Shown here: positions 37,701-48,000 of the stretch, piece by piece
How the letters are laid out: each line of letters starts with the position of its first letter
Position numbering within the stretch: the stretch's first letter is position 1
Assembly (NCBI RefSeq): GCF_026210795.1
Contig: NC_089451.1
Location: 3,394,001-3,458,000, forward strand
DNA length: 64,000 nt
From: Rhizophagus irregularis
Lineage: Eukaryota; Glomeromycota; Glomeromycetes; Glomerales; Glomeraceae
Reading direction: 5' to 3'
Notes under the pieces: model-generated
Databases searched by the model: none
Seen by the model: the letters and a program-made list of their open reading frames with translations, nothing else
What the model was told of the DNA's origin: nothing
Translations under genes and position numbers: made by a program

Positions 37701-40700
37701 AGAATTAAATAAATAATTTATAACTTACATTCTATTTAAATAAAGAATTTAGTTAGTTTAAATTATATATAAATATTATATAAATGAGTAATAATAGTAT
37801 CAAATAAATAACATACCCCCTATATTATTAAATAATTTTTTAAATAAAAAATTTAATTAGTTTAAATTATATGAAAATATTATATAAATAAGTAATAATA
37901 GAATTAAATAAATAACTCATAACTTACGTCCTATTCAAGTAAAGAATTTAGTAAATTTAAATTATATGTAAATATTATATAAATAAGTAATAATTAAATA
38001 AATAACCTAATGACTTACCAGCTAAAATAAATTATTAAATAATTTTTTAAATAAAGAATTTAATTAGTTTAAACTATATGAAATTATTATATAAATAAGT
38101 AATAATAGAATTAAATAAATAAATTATGCCTTACCAACTAAGATAAATTACAAAATATTTTTTAAATAAAGAATTTAGTTAGTTTAAATTATATGAAAAT
38201 ATTATATAAATAAGTAATAATAGAATTAAATAGATAATCTATAACTTACATTCTATTCAAATAAAGAATTTAGTTAGTTTTAATTATATGTAAATATTAT
38301 ATAAATAAGTAATAATAGTATCAAATAAATAACTTACGAACTATATTATTAAATAATTTTTTAAATAAAGAATTTAGTTAGTGTAAATTATATGAAAATA
38401 TTATATAAATAAGTAATGATAGAATTAAATAAATAATTTATAACTTACATTCTATTTAAATAAAGAATTTAGTTAGTTTAAATTATATGTAAATATTATA
38501 TAAATGAGTAATAATAGTATCAAATAAATAACTTACGAACTATTATTAAATAATTTTTTAATTAAAGAATTTAGTTAGTTTAAATTATATGTAAATATTA
38601 TATAAATAAGTAATAATAGTATCAAATAAATAACTTACAAACTATATTATTAAATAATTTTTTAAATAAAGAATTTAGTTAGTGTAAATTATATGAAAAT
38701 ATTATATAAATAAGTAATGATAGAATTAAATAAATAATTTATAACTTACATTCTATTTAAATAAAGAATTTAGTTAGTTTAAATTATATGTAAATATTAT
38801 ATAAATGAGTAATAATAGTAACAAATAAATAACTTACGAACTATTATTAAATAATTTTTTAAATAAAGAATTTAGTTAGTTTAAATTATATGTAAATATT
38901 ATATAAATAAGTAATAATAGTATCAAATAAATAACTTACAAACTATATTATTAAATAATTTTTTAAATAAAGAATTTAGTTAGTTTAAATTATATGAAAA
39001 TATTATATAAATAAGTATTAATAGAATTAAATAAATAACTCATAACTTACGTTCTATTTAAGTAAAGAATTTAGTTAGTTTAAATTATATGTAAATATTA
39101 TATAAATAAGTAATAATAGAATTAAATAAATAACTTACGAACTATATTATTAAATAATTTTTTAAATAAAGAATTTAGTTAGTTTAAATTATATGTAAAT
39201 ATTATATAAATAAGTAATAATAGTATCAAATAAATAACTCATAACTTACGTTCTATTTAAGTGAATAATTTAGTTAGTTTAAATTATGTAAATATTATAT
39301 AATAAGTAATAGTAGAATTTAATAAATAACTCATAACTTACGTTCTATTCAAGTAAAGAATTTAGTAAATTTAAATTATATGTAAATATTATATAAATAA
39401 GTAATAATTAAATAAATAACTTAATGACTTACCAGCTAAAATAAATTATTAAATAATTTTTTAAATAAAGAATTTAATTAGTTTAAATTATATATAAATA
39501 TTATATAAATAAGTAATAATAGGATTAAATAAATAACTAAATGACTTACCAGCTAAAATAAATTATTAAATAATTTTTTAAATAAAGAATTTAGTTAGTT
39601 TAGATTATATATAAATATTATATAAATAAGTAATAATAGAATAAATAAATAATTTATAACTTACATTCTATTTAAAAAAAGAATTTAACAAGTTTAAATT
39701 ATATGAAAATATTATATAAATAAGTAATAATAGAATTAAATAAATAACTCATAACTTACGTTCTATTTAAGTAAAGAATTTAGTAAATTTAAATTATATG
39801 TAAATATTATAAATAAGTAATAATAGAATTAAATAAATAACTCATAACTTACGTTCTATTTAAGTGAAGAATTTAGTTAGTTTAAATTATATGAAAATAT
39901 TATATAAATAAGTAATAATAGAATTAAATAAATAACTTACGAACTATATTATTAAATAATTTTTTAAATAAAGAATTTAGTTAGTTTAAATTATATGAAA
40001 ATATTATATAAATAAGTAATGATAGAATTAAATAAATAACTTACAAACTATATTATTAAATAATTTTTTAAATAAAGAATTTAGTTAGTTTAAATTATAT
40101 GTAAATATTATATAAATAAGTAATAATAGAATTAAATAAATAACTCATAACTTACATTCTATTCAAGTAAAGAATTTAGTAAATATAAATTATGTAAATA
40201 TTATATAAATAAGTAATAATAGAATTAAATTAACTTCTTACCTTCTATATTATTAAATAATTTTTTAAATAAAGAATTTAGTTAGTTTAAATTATATGAA
40301 AATATTATATAAATAAGTAATAATAGAATTAAATAAATAACTTAATGACTTACCAGCTAAAATAAATTATTAAATAATTTTTTAAATAAAGAATTTAGTT
40401 AGTTTAAATTATATGAAAATATTATATAAATAAGTAATAATAGAATTAAATAAATAACTAATAACTTACGTTCTATTTAAGTAAAGAATTTAGTTAGTTT
40501 AAATTATATGAAAATATTATATAAATAAGTAAGAATAGAATTAAATAAATAACTTACTCCCTATATTATTAAATAATTTTTTAAATAAAGAATTTAGTTA
40601 GTTTAAATTATATGAAAATATTATATAAATAAGTAATAATAGAATTAAATAAATAACTTACTCCCTATATTATTAAATAATTTTTTAAATAAAGAATTTA

Positions 40701-43445
40701 GTTAGTTTAAATTATATATAAATATTAAATAAATAAATAATAATAGAATTAAATAAATAATTTATAACTTACATTCTATTTAAATAAAGAATTTAATAAG
40801 TTTAAATTATATGTAAATATTATATAAATAAGTAATAATAGAATTAAATAAATAACTTAATGACTTACCAGCTAAAATAAATTATAAAATAATTTTTATA
40901 TAAAGAATTTAGTTAGTTTAAATTATATGTAAATATTATATAAATAGAATTAAATAAATAACTTACTTCCTAGATTATTAAACAATTTTTTAAATAAAGA
41001 ATTTAGTTAGTTTAAATTATATATTAATATTATATAAATACTAAGTAATGAATAAATGTATTTGTAACAGCCTGTTACATAATAAATTTAGTATGTGTTT
41101 TACAAATAAAATTTTTATATGCAAAATTTAATTTGGAAAACTTTTACTTAATGTACTTAAGACAGTTTCATAAACAAAATTTTAAGTTATAAGCAGTTTC
41201 TTCAAATTTTTTAAAAAATTCTTTTGTCTTAATTACACAACTGATCTTTTGTTTTTGTTTACATTATGCCTGATCTTAAATTTAATTGGATAAAATTGGG
41301 AGTTGTTACAAATAAGATATGTAACAGGCTTTTACAATTAGATTTATCCTAACTTACGATCTAAAATAAATCAAATAAATTACAAATTACAAAATAATTT
41401 TTTAAATAAGGAATATAATTAGTTTAAATTATATGTAAATATTATATAATAAATAATATAGAATTAAATAAATAACTTACTTCCTAGATTATTAAATAAT
41501 TTTTAAATAAAGAATTTAATTAGTTTAAATTACATGTAAATATTATATAAATAAATAATTTATAACTTACGTTCTATATAAGTAAAAAATTTAGTTAGTT
41601 TAAATTATATGTAAATATTATATAAATATGTAATGATAATTATAAAATTGCTATAAATTGCCATCATCAGAGTCATGTGATTTTAATGATATATAATTTG
41701 TCATCCCATGTCACCCTCCTTGTTTTCGTTTTTTACAGACAATTTTTTTAGTATGAAAAATCCTATTTCCCCTATAATTTCAGCCAAATTTTATAATTCT
41801 GACTAAAATTTCCTTTTGTGAAAACTTAAATAACATTATACAATAAAAAGGTAATTTTATTTCTCATAAAAATGGGAAATGAATTACACAATATTCAAAA
41901 AAGGCAATTTCTATATCAATCATTTAATTCTGGCTAAAATTAAAAAATCACATAACACTAATAATGACGATAATTAAATAAAATAATTTATAACCTACCA
42001 TCTAAAATAAATTACAAATTACAAAATAATTTTTAAATAAAGAATTTAGTTAGTTTAAATTATATGTAAATATTATATACATAAGTAACTTACTCCCTAT
42101 ATTATTAAATAAGTTTTAAATAAAGAATTTAGTTAGTTTAAATTATATGTAAATATTATATAAATAAGTAATAATAGAATTAAATAAATAACTTACGAAC
42201 TATATTATTAAATAATTTTTTAAATAAAAAATTTAGTTAGTTTAAATTATATGTAAATATATATAAATAAGTAATAATAGAATTAAATTAACTTCTTACC
42301 TTCTATATTATTAAATAATTTTTTAAATAAAGAATTTAGTTAGTTTAAATTATATGTAAATATTATATAAATAAGTAATAATAGAATTAAATAAATAACT
42401 TACGAACTATATTATTAAATAATTTTTTAAATAAAGAATTTAGTTAGTTTAAATTATATGTAAATATTATATAAATAAGTAATAATAGAATTAAATAAAT
42501 AACTTACGAACTATATTATTAAATAATTTTTTAAATAAAAATTTAGTTAGTTTAAATTATATGTAAATATATATAAATAAGTAATAATAGAATTAAATAA
42601 ATAACTTACAAACTATAATATTAAATAATTTTTTAAATAAAAAATTCAGTTAATTTAAATTATATGTAAATATTATATAAATAAGTAATTAAATAAATAA
42701 CTTACTCCCTATATTATTAAATAATTTTTTAAATAAAGAATTCAGTTAGGTTAGTTTAAATTATATGTAAATATTGTATATATATATATATAATATGACT
42801 TACCATCTAAAATAAATTACAAATTACAAAATAATTTTTTAAATAAAGAATTTAGTTAGTTTAAATTAAATAAATAATAGAAATATAAATGTAACTTACA
42901 CCCTATATATTATTAATTTTAATTAGTTAGATATGACATAATATAAAATATTTACTGTAAATTAAATATATTACTTACAGTCTAGTTATATTTTAAGAAT
43001 ATAATTAGTTAAGTTATATAAGATATTAAGCAAATAAAATAATATATATTGTAGCTTACCATCTGTAATATAATCAATTATTAAATAGTTGTTTAAGATT
43101 TTAGTTATTCAAATATTATGCAAAATAAATAAAGTAAAAAACTAAAGATTTAAATAACTGATACCTTACCAACTATAGTATTATTAATTATTAAATAAAT
43201 TATTTAATGTGATTTTTGTATTATATAGAAAATTATATTTGTATATTATTACATAAGATATAATTATAGATGGTATTTAAATGCATTTACAAATAAAGAT
43301 TTAATATTTCAACTTTGTTTAATATACCTTTTTTAGATTCCTTAGTACTACTTTCTTCAAATTTCTCTTTGAATTCTTTAATACTACTTTTTATTTTATT
43401 GAGAATTTGTTTAAAAATATTACCTTTATTATTATTATAAGCCAT
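31664..43445 (-). CDS. protein kinase with 91 three-nucleotide exons and a one-nucleotide exon
   Basis: Predicted structure: exon 1 at 43328-43445 (39 codons + 1 nt, ATG GCT start); 91 micro-exons of 3 nt between 43172 and 33190; a 1-nt exon at 33105; kinase exons 32808-33024, 31873-32722 and 31664-31794. Sum 1590 nt, 529 aa. Residues about 40-131 come one codon at a time from the array. They are rich in Gln and Phe in the middle and Arg/Lys in the last third. The kinase domain has a glycine loop GGFGTIYKA (166-174), Lys188 in AILK, catalytic HCDFHDGN (279-286), DLG (303-305, not DFG) and APE (327-329), as in expanded tyrosine-kinase-like families of these fungi. No stop occurs in the joined frame, whereas direct joining of exon 1 to the kinase exon would be out of phase. 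It is likely a cytoplasmic signalling Ser/Thr-Tyr-like kinase. Splicing of the array is prediction from sequence and needs RNA evidence. Confidence 0.7.
31873..32722 (-). CDS. kinase exon K2 (hinge, C-lobe)
   Basis: Starts with WEYHKECLGSDNIIDFYGF, then MVVMDYANEGNL (hinge). Then IHCDFHDGNIL (catalytic loop), ISDLGLC (metal-binding loop), FMAPEVLRGK, SDIYSFSMIMWEL and the RP box. Ends in ENLDNYMIKDLKSL with donor GTAGGT, phase 1. Reading past this donor gives a stop at 31799, the unspliced alternative end. Confidence 0.85.
32808..33024 (-). CDS. kinase exon K1 (N-lobe)
   Basis: Acceptor ATAG at 33025-33028; begins with the third base of a codon, then F-G-K-S-G. Contains the glycine-rich loop NEGGFGTIYKA and the lysine of AILKC. 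Donor GTATGAT at 32801-32807, phase 0. It is joined to K2 through an 85-nt intron (32723-32807). Confidence 0.8.
33105..33105 (-). CDS. predicted one-nucleotide exon (A)
   Basis: The minus strand reads GAATTTTAG, A, GTAAGTGCTAA. The single base lies between a good acceptor and a consensus donor, 84 nt after micro-exon 33190 and 80 nt before the kinase exon. The array arrives in phase 1 and the kinase exon opens in phase 2, so exactly one extra base is required, and no other AG near 33025 gives the right phase. A one-base exon has a precedent in Arabidopsis APC11. Confidence 0.5.
34124..34310. mobile_element. 187-bp GC-richer insertion in array 2
   Basis: Breaks the periodic array between micro-exons 34052 and 34345. 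It contains TCACGTGA (34200-34207) and several CACGCG words. No clear inverted ends. Intronic position, both neighbouring exons intact. Confidence 0.5.
36271..36454. mobile_element. 184-bp MITE, TA target duplication
   Basis: Left end CAGTCAAACCTTCATATAAC and right end, read inverted, CAGTCTAACCTTGATATACC. Flanked on both sides by TA. Interior rich in TATCGGTATATC. Typical Tc1/mariner MITE, sitting within the intron between micro-exons 36203 and 36480. Confidence 0.8.
41049..41350. mobile_element. MITE, same family as 5573-6167
   Basis: Left TTGTAACAGCCTGTTACAT (41062) and right, read inverted, TTGTAAAAGCCTGTTACAT. The extended ends AATAAATGTA/ATAAATCTAA are shared with the array 1 copy in opposite orientation. 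It abuts the donor of micro-exon 41358. Confidence 0.65.
41640..41960. mobile_element. unclassified insertion in array 2
   Basis: About 320 bp of non-array sequence between micro-exons 41571 and 41999. Weak direct similarity of GATAATTA at both edges. No coding capacity and no clear inverted ends. Confidence 0.4.
43328..43445 (-). CDS. first exon of the micro-exon kinase gene
   Basis: ATG at 43445; 39 codons beginning MAYNNNKGNIFKQILNKIKS, then Glu/Lys/Ser-rich to ESSTKESKK plus one G, followed by donor GTATATT. It ends in phase 1. Lysine-rich amphipathic start, no signal peptide. Homologous to exon 1b (6894-6953) at its end. Continuing through the donor meets a stop within about a dozen codons. 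Confidence 0.65.
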
Positions 43446-43560
43446 TATTATATAATTATATTAAAATTCTCTGATTTCTCTCTGACTGGAAAAGATAATG
43501 TAAAATTATTATTAAATGCTTTTATTTGTATGGATATACAGTATATGGTAATATTATTTA
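43446..43560 (-). promoter_or_regulatory. upstream block conserved with the paralog at 7035-7150
   Basis: Same order of conserved words as upstream of 7034 (TATATTAAAATTCTCT, ACTGGAAAAGATAA, GCTTTTATTTGTATGGA). Probable core promoter and 5' UTR of the micro-exon gene family; no site-level assignment. Confidence 0.45.
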
Positions 43561-43562
43561 TC

Positions 43563-43655
43563 ATATGGGCCGATTTGACGCATCATACCAAATAGTAACT
43601 AATTCCCATTTACTATGAAATTATCACATGCAATGCGTCAAATCAGCCCATACGT
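43563..43655. repeat. 93-bp hairpin element (GGGCCGATTTGACGCAT arms)
   Basis: The left arm ATATGGGCCGATTTGACGCA and the right arm ATGCGTCAAATCAGCCCATA are near-perfect inverted repeats of about 21 bp around a 50-bp loop. A single arm, GGTATGCGTCAAATCGGCCC, recurs at about 50650, next to a GGTTACTAT word that also follows the hairpin near 43858. Confidence 0.6.
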
Positions 43656-45024
43656 GCAAAATACATGCAAAAATGTTGATCACAATTACATCATGTACAG
43701 TATATACAGTACAACAAACAAATTTGCACATCAAATGTATGTCGATCATCAAGCCTTATAGGACCCAGAAATATATATATAGGGGTCAAGTGGTGAAAAA
43801 ATTTTTTACTATGGGCTGTACACATTTTTTCAGGCCGGAATTATGATAATGTCGGTCGGTTACTATAATAGGAAATAAAATTCTGACTGGCATTATCAAA
43901 ATTTATAACAAAATAAAAAGAAAAGAAAATTGATTTCATATTCTTTCATATCAATTTTTTATATATAAAAAAATACTGAAATTATTGTATAAAGATGAGA
44001 TCCCATAACAAATATTATCAATATTGCTAATGATCGTATTTATTGTATTTTAATGTTCTTACTGCGCTTTATACAATATTTTGTAACAAAAATACTGTAA
44101 TATCAGGAAACGGAAACCAAAGGTTATCGTTATGACATTACGTACCGGACGAACATCCACAGAACTAACATTTCGGACTAAATTAACATGTTCAAATTTA
44201 TTTCTTTGGCAGGTTAAGTTTGTGGTAAGTTTTTACCTTCTTCTCATAAGATGATAAAATTTACAATAAAATTTCTCTATTCAATATTCTCTTTCATTTA
44301 ATGGCAAAAAATATTTTTTTTAAAAATTTTTTTTTTCCAAACAGTTGATCAGGTTGATCAGCTAACTTGGTGCAACTCTAATAATTTGCTTTCATTTTAG
44401 TCGGATAACTAGTTTTCGATTCTAGTAGATATACTTAAGCAAATGTTAAAAAGCAGGATAGTTATTTATAATGTATAAACTTTTTTTCGCAAGTCTTCCA
44501 ATATAGTTAAATTTATAAATTATTTGATCGTGATATCGAAAAAATTCAATAACTGAAAAACATATAAATTAAACTTATATATATATATAAACCAAATAGT
44601 TTATTTTAACTGAAACTTTTTATATACGTACAGTACTATCACAAAAATAAAGCTCTAACAGAATTTTATATAATTTAATATAATTGGGTTTGCTTTATTA
44701 TTGACTTAGTAATTCTAATTCCTTTTTCATTAACAATGCTATAATATCTAATTTCAAATGTTTACACAAATATTAGATTTAAACTATTGGGTAAATTTAT
44801 TTCCATTTTCTATGACTGAATATTAAATTTCGTTTCTATAAACATATTAAAAATGCGAATATTCAAAGTCACGTGAATAACACGACCCAAAAAAAAAGTC
44901 AAAAAAAAATAAAATAAAATAAAATAAAATAACTAATGACCTAAACAATTCCGAATAATAAATAATTAATAAATAATTATATTAAAAAAATGGTAAAAAT
45001 TTTAAAATAATATACAAATCAAAT
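43656..45024. other. intergenic, no gene seen
   Basis: AT-rich. Contains TCACGTGA at 44869-44876, in a segment whose surroundings also resemble 53000-53060. Confidence 0.35.
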
Positions 45025-48000
45025 TTACAAAAATTGTTTCTTCAATTTTTCTAATTTACGATCAAAATCAATTTTCACATCATTAATTTCTTCAATCGAA
45101 TTTTTATCTATAACTCTTTTAATCAACTCCTCAGTATTATCATTCACTGATTTAATAAAATCTTCAATTATCATTTTAACATTATTATCATATGTTAAAA
45201 ATGAATATTTGTCATAATCAAGTTCTTTAAAAATACCGCTTGTCGTAAATTCTTCAAAAGCTTTATAAATAGCACCTTGTTCATCTTTTCTTGTATTACA
45301 CCATTCTTCAAAATTTTTAGCTAGACTAAAGTAATATATATGTTTTGGTTCAGGTTCAGGCTCCGAAAAATGATGTAATGCTTCATAATCTGCTATACAA
45401 TTTGCTTGAAATCTTAATAATTTTTGTTTGCCTCTAGTTCCCGCTGTCACATATACGCCACTAAATAAAGCAAACGAATAAATAAAAAAAAATTTTAAAT
45501 AAGCTAGAATGTTATTAAGTTCGTTAAAAATACTTACTTCATAAAAGCAATCAAGATATTTTGTAAAATGATTACAAGGAATATACTAGCAATCAAGGTA
45601 AATAAGTCAACAGCCCAATAATCAAAATTATCTCTTTGAACCCAATCACCACTAATCCAAAAATATGCGGCTTCCATTGCTGTATAAAAAGTTGAAAATG
45701 GATTATCATCACTAGATTTAGGATCAAAATCAGATTTAAGCGTAATATTAAGTGTCTCATTTGTTAATGAATTTGTAGCACTTCCACTATATGTAGAATT
45801 TTTAATTGTTATGTTTTTATTAGGATCTCTAAGTAGAATAAACCTATATATATATATATAAATAAGAAAAAATTAATCATAAGAAATCTAAATAAATTAG
45901 AAAATAATAAAAAAATATTTAAATACATTGTGTGTGCAAATGCAAGTATCACAAAAAACATAAACCAAAGAAATGGAATTATGGCTTGGAAAATAATTAC
46001 AACGTAATAAATATAAATTCCAATATCTGATGTATAATGGAAAATAATATAATAATTAATAATTCGTTGTGTATATATTTATTTACAAATAAAAAGTATT
46101 CTTTTTACCTGATTTTATACGGAGAAATAAAATCTAAAAAATTAATAAATTGTTTAATTAACTTTACATGGAAAAAAAGTATTCTTTTATAAATAAAAAC
46201 TTACAAATTGAATCCAAATTAAGAAAATTGAGAATGATATCTCTACAACTAATTTAGAATCAGGTTCTTCAATAATTCCAAAACCATTAGAAAGTTGAAA
46301 ATCATTAAGCATCATCGACATTACCGTTACAGGAAGTATAATAGAAATCATATCAACAGTGTTAAGTAAGTCAAGAATATATTTTTTAGGTCCACGATAA
46401 CTAAACTGTTTCACTTCAATAATAAACAGATAAATTGCCAAATAATAGAATACAATAATCAAAACTAATAAAAAATATCCATTTACAATAAAACCACGAT
46501 CCAAATATGCCAAACTAACTCACATAAAACAAATGCCAAAAATCAGAAAACGAAGGCAGAGAAAATACAAGTAATATTTTGTCTTTTGCCAACGAAAATT
46601 GATAACTGCTTCAATTGCTGGATTGTCATAAACATCACCATTATTCTCATAAAGTATCATCCTAGAAAAAGGACTCAACTTATTCATTTCACTTTGTTTG
46701 ATTTGACGCGGTTTTGGTATAAGTATAGACGAAAGGGGACTTAAAAATTTTTCAAATAAGTTAAGCTTTTTTTCGTTCTTTTTAATGCTATTTATAGTAA
46801 AACCAGGAAATGGAACAATTCGTAAAGCTAATGGTGATTTTTCAAAGTTTCTATATCCTTTGAGTTTATTTATTAAATACCACTTAAGTTTAGCAGATTC
46901 ATCAGACTTCAACTTAACTAAAGGTATCAGAGCTCTAAATTTGATGTCACTGTTGTAATTTTCTAGGTAACCTTTTGGAATAATTTCGTCAGGATCTTGA
47001 CCCGAGAGATGATCCTCTGCAAAACATCTGATTAATAACTTTCTGGCAAAATCGTCTAAGTTTCATGTAAAAAAAAATAAATTTCACAAATTTTGGATGA
47101 AAATAAAATTAAAATTAAAAAAATTAAAAAAGAAAAACGAACCATAATTATATTTAAATAATAAAGGAATTGCCTTAGAAACGGTACACATCCAACCCAC
47201 ACAATTCGTAGGATTTCTAGAGTAATATTCCAAAAGATAAGCAACTTTAATCGCATCTTTAAGCTCACGACCTAAAAATAAAATAATGTTATTTTGATTA
47301 TAATCAATAATATTGCATCCTGAAGTTAGATTTACCTCTACAATAATAAATTGCTAGTTCCATATTATTTTCTGGGATTTTTAGCTTATGATCTCTTTTG
47401 CCGCCAAAGTTAAAATCATCATCCTTTAAAAACTTTTTTCCTGGCCATGATTTATTACTTGGTACATGTCTGTAATCAATTTTATCTTTGGCGGTTTCTT
47501 CATATCCAAATAATATAAATTTTATTAAACGATCACAATCAGCCAGTATTAAACTTTTCATAAGATTATATCGAATATCTAATAATCTGAAATTTTCTGG
47601 TTCATATTTAGCAAATCTCCAGATTATATGTTCGATATAGTTAGATACTTATTAATAAGAAGCGTTAATGAGTGTTAATAATATTATTTCCAAAAAAAAA
47701 AATAAATAAAGAAACTTTAATTAAATTCTTTCATGTTTAACTTACTTTATAATTATCCGCATCGCTTTTACTTTTATAACGTTTTCTTGTATGTTCTAAT
47801 GCTTTGCAAGCGTGTCTTGCTACATGAGATTTTTTAATAACATCTTTTCCTTGAATCACTTTTTCTCGTATTTTTACATTTACACAATTATTTATTATTT
47901 CTTGTCTTTTTTTCTCTTTTTCCGCTTCGTCTATGTTTTTGTTTTCATTAATATTTTTTATCTTATCTTCTATTTCTTTTATTTCTTTTATTTCATTTAT

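Larger units (their letters stand above)
33190..43172 (-). repeat. micro-exon array 2: 91 three-base exons
   Basis: Transcript order, exon low coordinate and minus-strand triplet: 43170 TTG, 43060 ATG, 42979 ACT, 42900 GGT, 42804 ATG, 42706 GGA, 42610 TTT, 42508 TTC, 42404 TTC, 42300 AAG, 42197 TTC, 42094 GGA, 41999 ATG, 41571 AAC, 41481 GAA, 41358 ATC, 40967 GAA, 40869 CTG, 40773 AAT, 40662 GGA, 40558 GGA, 40470 AAC, 40354 CTG, 40242 AAG, 40156 AAT, 40045 TTT, 39941 TTC, 39853 AAC, 39760 AAC, 39665 AAT, 39550 CTG, 39433 CTG, 39342 AAC, 39250 AAC, 39139 TTC, 39051 AAC, 38940 TTT, 38838 TTC, 38750 AAT, 38639 TTT, 38537 TTC, 38449 AAT, 38338 TTC, 38250 AAT, 38135 TTG, 38019 CTG, 37928 GAC, 37817 GGG, 37729 AAT, 37618 TTC, 37530 AAT, 37415 TTA, 37300 CTG, 37209 GAC, 37094 CTG, 36978 TTC, 36877 AGA, 36788 TTG, 36703 AAC, 36596 TTG, 36480 ATT, 36203 CTC, 36105 AAC, 36010 AAC, 35925 TTA, 35843 AAC, 35743 AGA, 35660 AAC, 35561 TTG, 35466 AAC, 35355 GAA, 35248 TTG, 35129 GGA, 35037 GAA, 34948 AAC, 34855 AAC, 34750 GGA, 34664 AAC, 34553 GGA, 34448 GGA, 34345 AGA, 34052 GGA, 33949 TAG, 33857 AGA, 33785 AAC, 33697 TTC, 33594 TTC, 33490 GGA, 33395 TTC, 33295 CTT, 33190 TTG. 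Exon-to-exon spacing is 72-123 bp except where MITEs intervene. Common signals: GTAAGTT, AACTAACTAA, ATAG/TTAG. Confidence 0.85.

Noticed and set aside
33106-43327. Array 2 as a single long intron joining exon 1 to the kinase exon
   Set aside because: Exon 1 ends in phase 1 and the kinase exon starts in phase 2, so direct joining shifts the frame. It is not fully excluded without RNA.
33020-43330. CRISPR-like array
   Set aside because: The ~100-bp units have no constant repeat with unique spacers; the variable part is 3 nt. The sequence is eukaryotic with no cas genes.
46520-46522. TGA in the ion-transport gene as a recoded (selenocysteine) codon
   Set aside because: Several other stops and frameshifts in the same gene make decay the simpler explanation.
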